DNA of 49,336 bases from contig JAILOQ010000088.1 of the NCBI GenBank assembly GCA_024690725.1, forward strand, positions 1 to 49,336. The letters are read 5' to 3'. A program made the translations under genes and the position numbers. This DNA comes from Lachnospiraceae bacterium. Its GTDB lineage: Bacteria > Bacillota > Clostridia > Lachnospirales > Lachnospiraceae. Under the pieces are notes generated by a model. It had not been told where the DNA came from and ran no database searches. It saw only the letters and a program-made list of their open reading frames with translations. Positions within the stretch are counted from its first letter, which is position 1. Each line of letters starts with the position of its first letter. Below, piece by piece: positions 1 through 10,741 of the stretch.

Positions 1-255
1 GCCATCGTGATCGGTCTTGCGGCTGTCATCATCGGAGAGGTGATCTTCGGACGTTTTACCGCAAAACGGAAGATGGCATTTGCCTGGACGCTTTTGTCGG
101 TTGTGATCGGCGCGATCATTTACTATATCGTATATGCGATCGTCATCTGGTTAAAGCTTCCTTCCGAGAACATGAAACTGTTCTCCGCGATCATTGTAGC
201 CGTATTCCTTGCCATTCCTTATCTGAAGGAAAAGCATTCGAGCAAGGGGGTGTAG
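1..255 (+). CDS. ABC transporter permease, C-terminal fragment (truncated by window start)
   Basis: Open frame runs from base 1; hydrophobic TM segments; adjoins an ABC ATPase gene at 259. Confidence 0.7.
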   Translation, partial: AIVIGLAAVIIGEVIFGRFTAKRKMAFAWTLLSVVIGAIIYYIVYAIVIWLKLPSENMKLFSAIIVAVFLAIPYLKEKHSSKGV

Positions 256-258
256 ATC

Positions 259-1065
259 ATGGCTGAATTTATGTTGGAATTAAAAGACGTTCATAAGATC
301 TTCAATAAAGGGACCATCAACGAAAAGACTGCGTTAAGCGGTGTGAATCTGCAGTTAAACGCAGGAGATTTCGTGACGATCATCGGCGGTAACGGAGCCG
401 GAAAGTCCACGATGTTAAATGCGATCGCAGGTGTATGGCCGATCAATCAGGGAAGCATCCTGATCGACGGAAACGATGTGACCAAATTATCCGAATATAA
501 GAGAGCACCATATTTGGGAAGAGTTTTCCAGGATCCGATGAACGGAACCGCAGCAACCATGTCGATCGATGAGAATCTTGCGATCGCTGCCAGACGCGGC
601 AAGAAGCGCGGTCTGAAATGGGGCGTTACAAAAGCGGAACGCGAACGGTATATGAAAAAGCTTGCAAAGCTGGATCTGGGTCTGGAAGACAGGCTTACCA
701 CAAAGGTAGGACTGTTGTCCGGCGGACAGCGTCAGGCGATCACGCTTTTAATGGCTTCGTTGGAGAAACCGGATCTGCTGCTTTTGGATGAGCATACGGC
801 GGCTCTGGATCCGAAGACTGCAGCCAAGGTATTGGCACTTTCCGATAAGATCATCGAGGAAAACGGTCTGACCGCCATGATGGTAACGCACAATATGAAG
901 GATGCCATTGCACACGGCAATCGTCTGATCATGATGCATGAAGGAAACATCATCTACGATGTGAGCGGCGAAGAAAAGAAAGCGTTACATGTATCGGATC
1001 TGTTAAAGAAATTTGAAGAAGTCAGCGGCGGAGAGTTTGCCAATGACCGCATGATGCTGAGCTAG
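259..1065 (+). CDS. ABC transporter ATP-binding protein
   Basis: Walker A GGNGAGKST, signature LLSGGQRQA, Walker B LLLLDEHTAALDP. Confidence 0.93.
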   Translation: MAEFMLELKDVHKIFNKGTINEKTALSGVNLQLNAGDFVTIIGGNGAGKSTMLNAIAGVWPINQGSILIDGNDVTKLSEYKRAPYLGRVFQDPMNGTAATMSIDENLAIAARRGKKRGLKWGVTKAERERYMKKLAKLDLGLEDRLTTKVGLLSGGQRQAITLLMASLEKPDLLLLDEHTAALDPKTAAKVLALSDKIIEENGLTAMMVTHNMKDAIAHGNRLIMMHEGNIIYDVSGEEKKALHVSDLLKKFEEVSGGEFANDRMMLS

Positions 1066-1125
1066 TTCTTGTACGATCGCGGATTTCGTGATAGATTATA
1101 TATATGTTTTATTAGGAGACTTACT

Positions 1126-1416
1126 ATGGACAGAAAAACAACATCAATCGTAGCATATTTAACATGGATCGGTCTTTTGATCGCATATCTCGTGGGAGAC
1201 AGAGAAGGCGCTAAGTTTCATTTGAACCAGGCGCTGGTTTTGGTGCTTGCAGGAATCGTCCTCGGTATCGTGGCTGCCATTCCCGTGATCGGATGGATCG
1301 TCACGATCGTCGGAGATATCTTTTTGTTCGTCTGCTGGATCATCGGTCTCGTGGGCGCGATCAATGATGAAGAAAATCCGGTCCCTGTACTTGGCAGTAT
1401 TCAGCTGTTAAAGTAA
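1126..1416 (+). CDS. Small membrane protein, DUF4870-like
   Basis: ATG at 1126 preceded by TTAGGAGACTT; RE..KFHLNQAL motif followed by TM segments; the longer ORF start at 1069 lacks support. Confidence 0.6.
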   Translation: MDRKTTSIVAYLTWIGLLIAYLVGDREGAKFHLNQALVLVLAGIVLGIVAAIPVIGWIVTIVGDIFLFVCWIIGLVGAINDEENPVPVLGSIQLLK

Positions 1417-1432
1417 TAAGGAACATCGTGGG

Positions 1433-1464
1433 AACCGGATGCATGTGATGTATCCGGTTTTTTT
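1433..1464 (+). terminator. Rho-independent terminator
   Basis: AACCGGATGCAT-GTG-ATGTATCCGGTT stem (one G.T wobble) followed by TTTTT. Confidence 0.85.
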
Positions 1465-1496
1465 GCGCATAGAAACGGGAAACGTGTGGGTGGACG

Positions 1497-3941
1497 ATGA
1501 AAAAAGCGGAATTTCGTGAATTTCTGAAAGATAAAATCGTATATTTGGACGGTGCGACCGGCTCGAATCTGATGAAGGCCGGGATGCCGGTCGGCGTTTG
1601 TCCGGAACAGTGGATTTTGGAACATCCGGACGCGCTTGTCAAACTGCAGTCGGATTATGTGGCTGCGGGGTCGAATATTGTTTATGCACCGACCTTTACG
1701 GCGAATCGCATCAAGCTTGCGGAATATGGGTTCGAAGACAGATTGGTCGAGATGAATACGGAACTGGTAAAGCTTTCCAAGAAGGCGGTAGCCGGAAAAG
1801 CCCTTGTTGCCGGTGATCTTACGATGACCGGAAAGCAGTTAAAACCGATCGGGCCTTTGGAATTCGAAGAACTTGTCGATGTGTACAAAGAACAGATCCG
1901 TGCACTTTCCGATGCCGGAGCGGACCTATTGATCATCGAGACGATGATGAGTCTGCAGGAGACCAGAGCCTGTGCCATTGCGGCCATGGAGGTCTGCGAT
2001 CTTCCCGTTATGGCAACGCTGACCTTTGAAACCGACGGACGCACCCTGTTCGGTTCCGATCCGAAGAGTGCGGCCATTACCTTATCTCATCTGCATGTGG
2101 ATGCGATCGGTGCCAATTGTTCCACCGGTCCCGATCAGATGTGTGCCGTGATCTCGGCTATGGCAGAGGTGACGGATATTCCGCTTGTCGCAAAACCCAA
2201 TGCCGGACTACCTTCCTTGGATGCGGACGGCAATACGGTCTATGATATGGATGCCGAAACGTTTTCGGAAGAGATGAGATCCATCGTCGAAGCGGGAGCT
2301 TCCGTTCTCGGCGGTTGTTGCGGAACAAGTCCCGCATATATCCGATTGCTGGTCGAGAAAACACGTTCTTTGTCCTGTAAGCGGAAAGAGATCACGGGCA
2401 GACATTTCCTTTGCTCCGAGAGACAGAGCCTGGAATTTGGCTTGGATGATCCGTTCATGATCGTCGGTGAGCGCATCAATCCCACCGGGAAAAAGAAACT
2501 GCAGGCAGAACTTCGGGAAGGAAAACTGGATCTCGTTGAGCAGTTTGCCGAGGAGCAGGAAGCGTGCGGAGCCAAGATTTTGGATGTGAACTGCGGTATG
2601 AGCGGGATCGATGAAAAAGAAACGCTGATCCGTGTGATGGAAGACGTTGCAAATGTGACGAACCTTCCGCTTTCCATAGACAGCAGCCACGTGGATGTGA
2701 TTGAAGCGGCACTTCGCAGATATCCGGGACGTGCGCTCATTAATTCCATTTCCTTTGAATCGGAAAAGGTGGATAAACTTTTGCCGATCGCCGAAAAGTA
2801 CGGTGCGATGTTCATCCTCCTGCCGCTTTCCGATGCCGGACTTCCGAAGGATATGGAAGAAAAGAAACATATTATCGAAGAAGTCTTGCAGCGTGCCTTT
2901 GCGCTGGGGATCAAAAAGGATGATATCGTGGTGGACGGTCTGGTCGGTACGATCGCAGCGAACAGCGCGGCCGGGCAGGATACCTTAAACACCATTCGGT
3001 ACTGCAAAGAAAACGGACTCGCAACCATTTGCGGTCTTTCCAATATTTCCTTCGGCATGCCCGAGCGTATGGCGGTCAACACCGCATTTCTGACGATGGC
3101 GATCCAAAACGGACTGACCATGGCGATCGCAAATCCGAACCAGGAGATGCTGGTGCGTGCGTCGCTTGCTTCCGATCTGTTGCGCGGAAAGCCCGGCGCG
3201 GATATGACGTATATCGATTACGTCAATACCCATACCTATGAAGCGCCTACGGCAAAGAAGGTCGTCGATCCCGATAAGATGAGCGTGGCCAGACCCACGG
3301 ACATCGACGATTCGACGCCGATCGGCAAGGTCAAAAAAGCCGTGCTGAACGGAAAGCAGCGGGACATCAAAGAACTGACGAAGGAAGCCGTAGACAGCGG
3401 GATCGCACCGCAGAAAGTCTTGGATGATGCGCTTTTGCCCGCGATCGCACAAGTCGGCGATCTGTTTGATTCCGGTAAGTATTTCCTGCCGCAGCTCATT
3501 GCTTCGGCCGAAGCCATGAAGGCCTCGATCGAATATTTGGAGCCGCTCCTTCAAAAAGAAGGTGCGACGGAGGTCATGCCGACGATCGTCATTGCAACGG
3601 TAAAGGGCGATATCCATGATATCGGCAAGAATCTTGTGGCGATGATGCTAAAGAACAACGGGTTTACCGTGGTGGATCTCGGAAAAGATGTACCCAGAGA
3701 AGAGATCATCCGCGCGGCAAAAGAGAACAACGCAAAGATCATAGCGCTCTCGGCCCTTATGACCACAACGATGCGTGAGATGAAAAACGTGATCGACCTG
3801 GCCAAAGAAGAGGGACTGAAGAGTAAGTTCATGATCGGCGGGGCGGTGATCACCGAAGATTATGCCGATGAGATCGGTGCCGACGGGTATTCCAAAGATG
3901 CGGCAAATGCGGTAAAATTGGCAAAGAAATTGAGTGAATAA
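1497..3941 (+). CDS. metH: Cobalamin-dependent methionine synthase, short form: Hcy methyltransferase, pterin-binding, B12-binding domains
   Basis: N-terminal LDGATGSNL, GGCCGTSP zinc-site region, B12 motif GDIHDIGKNLV; ends after B12 domain. Confidence 0.93.
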   Translation: MKKAEFREFLKDKIVYLDGATGSNLMKAGMPVGVCPEQWILEHPDALVKLQSDYVAAGSNIVYAPTFTANRIKLAEYGFEDRLVEMNTELVKLSKKAVAGKALVAGDLTMTGKQLKPIGPLEFEELVDVYKEQIRALSDAGADLLIIETMMSLQETRACAIAAMEVCDLPVMATLTFETDGRTLFGSDPKSAAITLSHLHVDAIGANCSTGPDQMCAVISAMAEVTDIPLVAKPNAGLPSLDADGNTVYDMDAETFSEEMRSIVEAGASVLGGCCGTSPAYIRLLVEKTRSLSCKRKEITGRHFLCSERQSLEFGLDDPFMIVGERINPTGKKKLQAELREGKLDLVEQFAEEQEACGAKILDVNCGMSGIDEKETLIRVMEDVANVTNLPLSIDSSHVDVIEAALRRYPGRALINSISFESEKVDKLLPIAEKYGAMFILLPLSDAGLPKDMEEKKHIIEEVLQRAFALGIKKDDIVVDGLVGTIAANSAAGQDTLNTIRYCKENGLATICGLSNISFGMPERMAVNTAFLTMAIQNGLTMAIANPNQEMLVRASLASDLLRGKPGADMTYIDYVNTHTYEAPTAKKVVDPDKMSVARPTDIDDSTPIGKVKKAVLNGKQRDIKELTKEAVDSGIAPQKVLDDALLPAIAQVGDLFDSGKYFLPQLIASAEAMKASIEYLEPLLQKEGATEVMPTIVIATVKGDIHDIGKNLVAMMLKNNGFTVVDLGKDVPREEIIRAAKENNAKIIALSALMTTTMREMKNVIDLAKEEGLKSKFMIGGAVITEDYADEIGADGYSKDAANAVKLAKKLSE

Positions 3942-4003
3942 TGAATGCGTTTGAGTGAGATCAAACAATATATAGGTTTACATAACAAGAAAGGATGGTG
4001 CAT

Positions 4004-5638
4004 ATGATAGGAGCAGACGCAATGATAAAATCCCTGGAGGCTGAGGGAGTTAAGGTCGTCTTCGGTTATCCCGGAGTGGCGATCTGTCCGTTTTACAACA
4101 GTCTTTTGGATTCGAATGTGGAGTCTGTGCTCGTGCGTACCGAACAAAACGCGGCCCATGCGGCAAGCGGATATGCAAGAACAACGAAAGGTATCGGTGT
4201 TTGTGCCGTAACCTCCGGTCCCGGTGCGACCAATCTGATCACCGGTATTGCGACGGCATTTGCGGATTCCATTCCGATGATCTGTATCACCGGGCAGGTA
4301 AACAGCGCCCTTTTGGGATCCGACGTATTCCAGGAAGCGGATATCACCGGTGCTGTCGAAAGCTTCGTAAAATACAGCTATCTCGTGAAAGATGCCAAGG
4401 ATATTCCCCGTATCTTCAAGGAGGCTTTTTATATTGCCACGAGCGGACGGAAAGGTCCGGTTCTTATTGATGTGCCGATCGATGTACAAAATGCTACGGT
4501 CGATGAGTTCGTATATCCCGAAGAAGTAAAGCTTCGTACCTATAAGCCTACGGTAAAAGGCCACGTACAGCAGATCAAAAAAGCCATCAAGGAAGTCGAA
4601 AAATCCAAACGACCGATCATCTGTGTCGGCGGCGGTATCGCACTTTCCAATGCAAAGAAGGAATTCATCGAGTTTGTCGAAAAGAATCAGATCCCTGTCG
4701 TATCCACGATGATGGGCATCGGCGTTATGCCCACCGAGCATCCGCTTTACTTCGGTATGGTCGGAAATAACGGGAAACCCTATGCGAATCGTGCTATGAA
4801 GGAAGCGGATATGATCATTATGGCGGGAGCAAGAGTTGCGGACCGCGCGATCTCCCAGCCCGATCTTATGATCGGCGACAAGCTTTTGATCCATATTGAC
4901 GTGGATCCTGCGGAGATCGGTAAGAATATCGGTCCGAACATTCCGATCGTAGGAGATGCCAAGCATATTTTTGCGGACTTTACGGAGTTCGATATCGATA
5001 ATGTCTGTGATGACTGGATCGAAGTGCTGCGTGGATATAAGGCGGAAATGGAGCCGAAGCGTGCGGCTCATCCCGGTTTTGTGGATCCGGCAAAGTTCAT
5101 CACGGAGCTTTCCCTGAAGCTTCCGGAGGATGCCATTTATGTGGCGGACGTTGGTCAAAACCAGATCTGGTCCTGCGGATATCATATCGTAAAAAAGGGA
5201 AAGTTCTTTACGAGCGGCGGTATGGGAACCATGGGATATTCCATTCCCGCAGCCATGGGTGCGAAGTATGCCGCAGACCATGTCGGACGCAAAAAAGGAC
5301 GTACGGTCGTTGCCGTTTGCGGTGACGGATCCTTCCAGATGTCCATGATGGAATTTGCCACGATGCGTCAGCACGGTATCGCTGCCAAGGTCATCGTATT
5401 AAAGAACAATTACCTCGGTATGGTACGTGAGTATCAACATTACACCTATGAGGATCATTATTCCGTAGTGGATCTTTCCGGATCTCCGGATCTTGAGCAT
5501 ATTGCAAAAGCATATGATATGCCGTTCTTCCGTTTGAAGGACGATAAGGATATGAACGAAACGATCGACGCATTCTTAAAAGCGGACGGTCCGGCACTCA
5601 TGGAGTGTCTGGTGGATCCGATGGATTTGGTAAAGTAA
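4004..5638 (+). CDS. ilvB: Acetolactate synthase large subunit (ThDP-dependent)
   Basis: E..AAHAASGYAR, ThDP motif GDGSFQM..NNYLGMVR; AGAAAGG SD favours ATG 4004 over 3995. Confidence 0.9.
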   Translation: MIGADAMIKSLEAEGVKVVFGYPGVAICPFYNSLLDSNVESVLVRTEQNAAHAASGYARTTKGIGVCAVTSGPGATNLITGIATAFADSIPMICITGQVNSALLGSDVFQEADITGAVESFVKYSYLVKDAKDIPRIFKEAFYIATSGRKGPVLIDVPIDVQNATVDEFVYPEEVKLRTYKPTVKGHVQQIKKAIKEVEKSKRPIICVGGGIALSNAKKEFIEFVEKNQIPVVSTMMGIGVMPTEHPLYFGMVGNNGKPYANRAMKEADMIIMAGARVADRAISQPDLMIGDKLLIHIDVDPAEIGKNIGPNIPIVGDAKHIFADFTEFDIDNVCDDWIEVLRGYKAEMEPKRAAHPGFVDPAKFITELSLKLPEDAIYVADVGQNQIWSCGYHIVKKGKFFTSGGMGTMGYSIPAAMGAKYAADHVGRKKGRTVVAVCGDGSFQMSMMEFATMRQHGIAAKVIVLKNNYLGMVREYQHYTYEDHYSVVDLSGSPDLEHIAKAYDMPFFRLKDDKDMNETIDAFLKADGPALMECLVDPMDLVK

Positions 5639-5651
5639 AGGAGGAGACCGA

Positions 5652-6137
5652 ATGAAACGTATATATTCCGTATTGGTAGAAAACAGATCCGGTGTTTTGT
5701 TTAAGGTTTCCGGACTTTTTTCCCGTCGTAATTTCAACATCGACTCTTTGGCCGTCGGAGAAACCGACGATCCTTCCGTATCCTGCATGACCATCGTCAG
5801 TTCCGGCGACGATCATACGATGGAGCAGGTGGAAAAGCAGTTAAACAAAAAACTCGATGTCATCAAAGTAAAAACCTTCGGGGAAGAAAAGAGTATTTCC
5901 CGCGAATTGATGTTAATGAAGGTAAAGTACAATAAGTCCAATCGCCGTGATATCATGGAGATCTGCGATATCATGAAAGCCGATATCGTGGACATGAGCA
6001 AGACCTTTATGATGATCCAGATCTGCGATCAGCCGGAGAAGGTGAAACTTCTGATCGACATGTTTGCATCGGTCAGCGTGGTGGAAGTAGCCCGTACCGG
6101 AACACTGGCTTTGCCAAAATGCAGTGAAAATGAATAA
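5652..6137 (+). CDS. ilvN: Acetolactate synthase small (ACT) subunit, copy 1
   Basis: ENRSGVLFKVSGLFSRRNFNIDSL ACT motif; downstream of ilvB. Confidence 0.88.
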   Translation: MKRIYSVLVENRSGVLFKVSGLFSRRNFNIDSLAVGETDDPSVSCMTIVSSGDDHTMEQVEKQLNKKLDVIKVKTFGEEKSISRELMLMKVKYNKSNRRDIMEICDIMKADIVDMSKTFMMIQICDQPEKVKLLIDMFASVSVVEVARTGTLALPKCSENE

Positions 6138-6159
6138 ACCTTTGTATTTACAAAGGTTT
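6136..6159. promoter_or_regulatory. Perfect 11-bp inverted repeat between the two ilvN copies
   Basis: AAACCTTTGTA-TT-TACAAAGGTTT; TAAAAT (possible -10) at 6165-6170. Confidence 0.5.
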
Positions 6160-6218
6160 TGTGCTAAAATGTTATCGGTTGTTCGGAGGAACGGCTAATA
6201 AGTTAATGGAGACGTGAA

Positions 6219-6716
6219 ATGCAAAAGAAAGTTTTTCAGTTGCTCGTTGATAATACATCCGGTGTGTTAAGCAGAATTGCAGGTCTCTTCAGTCGCAGAG
6301 GCTATAATATCGAGAGCATCACGGCAGGAGATACCGCGGATACCAGATATTCCCGCATTACCATTGTGACATCCGGAGACGATGAGATCTTGGATCAGAT
6401 CGAGAAGCAGGTTGCAAAGCTTGTGGATGTCAGAGATATTAAGGTGTTGGAGAGGGACGTTTCCGTTTTCCGTGAACTTGTCCTTGTAAAGGTTCGGGTG
6501 GATGCCGCAAATCGTCAGTCCGTGATCGCTGTAGCAGATGTCTTTCGAGCGAATATCGTTGATGTTGCCAAAGATTCGGTTGTGATCGAGATCACAGGTA
6601 ACACGAATAAGCTCGACGCATTCATCAATCTCCTGGAAGGATATGAGATCCTGGAGATCGCAAGAACCGGTATTACCGGCCTCGGCAGAGGTACCGACAA
6701 CGTAACATATTTATAG
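6219..6716 (+). CDS. ilvN: Acetolactate synthase small (ACT) subunit, copy 2
   Basis: DNTSGVLSRIAGLFSRRGYNIESI ACT motif; divergent from copy 1. Confidence 0.88.
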   Translation: MQKKVFQLLVDNTSGVLSRIAGLFSRRGYNIESITAGDTADTRYSRITIVTSGDDEILDQIEKQVAKLVDVRDIKVLERDVSVFRELVLVKVRVDAANRQSVIAVADVFRANIVDVAKDSVVIEITGNTNKLDAFINLLEGYEILEIARTGITGLGRGTDNVTYL

Positions 6717-6722
6717 AACGCT

Positions 6723-7806
<1,084 letters not shown>

Positions 7807-7828
7807 TCGTTCTTTATCCCGGAATGAT

Positions 7829-7862
7829 AAACTCACCTGTCGGACGGCAGGTGAGTTTTTTG
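7829..7862 (+). terminator. Rho-independent terminator after ilvC
   Basis: AAACTCACCTG-TCGGACGG-CAGGTGAGTTT then T-tract. Confidence 0.93.
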
Positions 7863-7936
7863 CATTAAGACGGAAGCGGCAAGGCGGAAGTGACAAGACG
7901 GAGATTTCGCATTTGCCGAAAACATAAGGTTTCACA

Positions 7937-7965
7937 TTGAAAATAGCCGAAAAATCACGTATAAT
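7937..7965 (+). promoter_or_regulatory. sigma-A-type promoter for leuCD
   Basis: TTGAAA (7937-7942), 17-bp spacer, TATAAT (7960-7965). Confidence 0.8.
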
Positions 7966-8000
7966 GTATGAGATTATGAATGAGTTAGGAGGATTGTCCC

Positions 8001-9272
8001 ATGGGCATGACAATGACACAAAAGATATTGGCAGCACATGCGGGTCTTGAAAAGGTCGAAGCCGGACAGCTCATCGAAGCGAAGCTGGATCTGGTTTTGG
8101 GCAATGATATCACGAGCCCGGTTGCCATTAAGGAAATGAGCAAGATGAAGGTACAAAAGGTCTTTAATAAGGATAAGATCGCCTTGGTACCGGATCATTT
8201 TGTTCCGAACAAGGATATCAAATCTGCGGAGCATTGCAAATGCGTACGTGAATTTGCATATGCCAACGAGATCAGTAACTATTTTGAAGTCGGTGAGATG
8301 GGGATCGAGCATGCACTGCTTCCGGAGCGCGGACTTACCGTAGCCGGAGACGTGATCATCGGTGCGGATTCCCATACCTGTACCTACGGCGCACTCGGTG
8401 CATTTTCGACCGGCGTGGGCTCTACGGATATGGCTGCCGGTATGGCAACGGGAATGGCTTGGTTTAAGGTGCCTTCCGCCATCAAATTCAATCTCGTCGG
8501 TAAGTTTAACAAGCACGTATCCGGTAAGGATCTGATCCTTCACATCATCGGTATGATCGGTGTGGACGGTGCGCTTTACCGTTCCATGGAGTTTACCGGT
8601 CCCGGTGTGGCGGAGCTTAGCATGGACGACCGTTTCACGGTTTCCAACATGGCGATCGAGGGCGGGGCAAAGAACGGTATCTTCCCCGTGGACGAGAAGA
8701 CGATCGCATATATGAAAGAGCATTCCAAGCGTCCGTTTGTTGCATATGAAGCAGACGAGGATGCGGTATACGACGAAGAATACACCATCGATCTTTCCAC
8801 GCTTCGTCCGACGGTATCGTTCCCGCATTTGCCGGAGAATACACATACCATCGACGAGATCGAGCAGATGGATGAGATAAAGATCGACCAGGTGGTCATC
8901 GGTTCCTGTACGAACGGTCGTATCGACGATATGCGGATCGCAGCCGACATTCTGCGCGGCCGTCATATTGCAAAGGGCATTCGTTGTATCGTGATCCCTG
9001 CGACGCAGGATATTTATCTGAAATGTATCGAAGAAGGGCTTTTACGCGATTTCGTTCAGGCCGGTGCGGTCATTTCCACACCTACCTGTGGTCCCTGCCT
9101 CGGCGGTTACATGGGCGTTTTGGCAGAGAAGGAGCGTTGTGTTTCCACAACAAACCGTAACTTTGTCGGACGTATGGGTCATGTAACAAGTGAAATCTAC
9201 CTGGCAAGTCCCGCGGTTGCCGCAGCAAGCGCGCTTACCGGTACGATCTCAAATCCGGAAAAGATTGACTAA
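8001..9272 (+). CDS. leuC: 3-isopropylmalate dehydratase large subunit
   Basis: Aconitase-family motifs [23 protein letters not shown] and [17 protein letters not shown]. Confidence 0.94.
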   Translation: MGMTMTQKILAAHAGLEKVEAGQLIEAKLDLVLGNDITSPVAIKEMSKMKVQKVFNKDKIALVPDHFVPNKDIKSAEHCKCVREFAYANEISNYFEVGEMGIEHALLPERGLTVAGDVIIGADSHTCTYGALGAFSTGVGSTDMAAGMATGMAWFKVPSAIKFNLVGKFNKHVSGKDLILHIIGMIGVDGALYRSMEFTGPGVAELSMDDRFTVSNMAIEGGAKNGIFPVDEKTIAYMKEHSKRPFVAYEADEDAVYDEEYTIDLSTLRPTVSFPHLPENTHTIDEIEQMDEIKIDQVVIGSCTNGRIDDMRIAADILRGRHIAKGIRCIVIPATQDIYLKCIEEGLLRDFVQAGAVISTPTCGPCLGGYMGVLAEKERCVSTTNRNFVGRMGHVTSEIYLASPAVAAASALTGTISNPEKID

Positions 9273-9287
9273 GGAGGAACTGGCGAA

Positions 9288-9776
9288 ATGGAAAATGCAA
9301 AAGGAAGAGTATTTAAATACGGCGATAATGTGGATACGGATGTGATCATTCCCGCAAGATATTTAAATTCCTCCGATCCCGCAGAGCTTGCAACGCACTG
9401 CATGGAGGATATCGATAAGGATTTTGTAAAAAATGTAAGTAAGGGCGACATCATTGTGGCGACCAAGAACTTCGGCTGCGGTTCTTCGAGAGAGCATGCA
9501 CCGATCTCCATTAAGGCAGCCGGTGTCAGTGTGGTCATTGCAGAGACCTTTGCCCGTATTTTCTATCGGAACTGTATCAACATCGGTCTTCCGATCATCG
9601 AGTGTGCCGAGGCGTCGAAAGAGATCGCGGCAGGCGATGAAGTGGAAGTGGATTTCAATACCGGTATGATCAAGGATCTTACCACCGGAAAGGAATACAA
9701 GGGACAGGCTTTCCCGCCGTTTATGCAAAAGATCATTGATGCAGAAGGGTTGATCAATTATATCAACGCAAAATAA
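9288..9776 (+). CDS. leuD: 3-isopropylmalate dehydratase small subunit
   Basis: [24 protein letters not shown]; adjacent to leuC. Confidence 0.94.
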   Translation: MENAKGRVFKYGDNVDTDVIIPARYLNSSDPAELATHCMEDIDKDFVKNVSKGDIIVATKNFGCGSSREHAPISIKAAGVSVVIAETFARIFYRNCINIGLPIIECAEASKEIAAGDEVEVDFNTGMIKDLTTGKEYKGQAFPPFMQKIIDAEGLINYINAK

Positions 9777-9780
9777 TCGC

Positions 9781-10245
9781 ATGAAAAAAGAACATTTGCG
9801 CAGTTTGATCCTCGTGATCGTGATATTGAGTATCAGCGGAGGAGCGCTTCTCGTACAGCACATGTACGGGAAACGTTCCTCTGTTTTGCGTGTACACGTT
9901 GAGGTGGAGGGAAACTGTATTTTGGATGTACCGATCACGGAAGACGGAACCTATGTCGTTCGGGAAGGGACGTTGACGGTGGAACCTGAGAAAAGCCGTG
10001 AAACAGTGGAAACAGTCGAAACAAGCGGAACAGTGGAAACAGCCGAAACATCTAAAACGGACGGAAACATAAATGTCATCGCGATCGAGGACGGGAGTGT
10101 ATCCGTAACCGAGGCAAATTGCAGCAATCATATCTGCGTAAAGACCGGAAACATTTCCAAAAGCGGTGAGACGATCTGCTGTCTGCCACACAGACTGATC
10201 ATTACCCTTACGGGAAACGGGGAGGTGGATGGCTTTGCGTACTGA
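9781..10245 (+). CDS. NusG domain II-like membrane-anchored protein with ET-rich insert
   Basis: N-terminal TM; C-terminal NVIAIEDGSVSVTEANCSNHICVKTGNIS..GETICCLPHRL pattern typical of NusG-II proteins. Confidence 0.75.
   Translation: MKKEHLRSLILVIVILSISGGALLVQHMYGKRSSVLRVHVEVEGNCILDVPITEDGTYVVREGTLTVEPEKSRETVETVETSGTVETAETSKTDGNINVIAIEDGSVSVTEANCSNHICVKTGNISKSGETICCLPHRLIITLTGNGEVDGFAY
10000..10062 (+). repeat. 9-bp in-frame minisatellite, about 7 units
   Basis: GAAACAGTG/GAAACAGTC/GAAACAAGC/GGAACAGTG/GAAACAGCC/GAAACATCT/AAAACGGAC. Confidence 0.9.
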
Positions 10246-10732
10246 CACAGCGCGCCGTGTGGCGCTTCTTGGTGTATTTGTGGCGCTCGGTATGATCTTA
10301 TCCTATATCGAAGCCATGTTTCCGATCGTAGCGAGCATGCCCGGTATCCGGATCGGACTTTCTAATGCGCTCGTGGTGTATTTGTTGTATAATTGTGATT
10401 GGAAAGATGCTTGTATCTATCAGGTTACCAGGATATTGTTAAGTTTTCTTTTGTTCGGGAACCTGTTTGCCCTGACATATTCTGCGGCAGGGGCGGTTTG
10501 CAGCATGACGGTGATGCTCCTCATTAAACGGATCAAACGCTTTGATACGGCAGGAGTCAGTGCTTGCGGCGGCTTGTTTCATAACCTGGGCCAGTTCCTT
10601 GTGGCATACATTCTTATGGGGGCAGCCGTGGTTACGTATCTGCCGGTGCTCGTGTTTTCCGGAGTGCTCAGCGGATATCTTATCGGATGGCTTTCTGCGC
10701 TTCTTATGCGCTACAACATTATGAAAGATTGA
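10229..10732 (+). CDS. Gx transporter family / heptaprenyl diphosphate synthase component I-like membrane protein
   Basis: LLGVFVALGMILSYIEAMFP..PGIRIGLSNALVVYLLY; overlaps the NusG-II gene end. Confidence 0.75.
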   Translation: MALRTDTARRVALLGVFVALGMILSYIEAMFPIVASMPGIRIGLSNALVVYLLYNCDWKDACIYQVTRILLSFLLFGNLFALTYSAAGAVCSMTVMLLIKRIKRFDTAGVSACGGLFHNLGQFLVAYILMGAAVVTYLPVLVFSGVLSGYLIGWLSALLMRYNIMKD

Positions 10733-10741
10733 GGTACATAC

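Noticed and set aside
2240-3121. 293-aa minus-strand ORF opposite metH
   Set aside because: Ser/Ile-rich antisense shadow of a well-supported CDS.
3942-4003. Leader upstream of ilvB as T-box/BCAA attenuator
   Set aside because: The gap is about 60 nt with no hairpin, terminator or T-box core.
3860-5374. 504-aa minus-strand ORF opposite ilvB
   Set aside because: Shadow ORF antisense to a strongly supported gene; composition (His/Arg/Asp-rich) is typical of antisense frames and no domain is recognisable.
9763-10248. Minus-strand ORF with Cys/Phe/His repeats (CFGCFHCSACFDCFHCF)
   Set aside because: It is the antisense translation of the 9-bp GAAACAGTG minisatellite in the NusG-II-like gene; no SD or promoter support.
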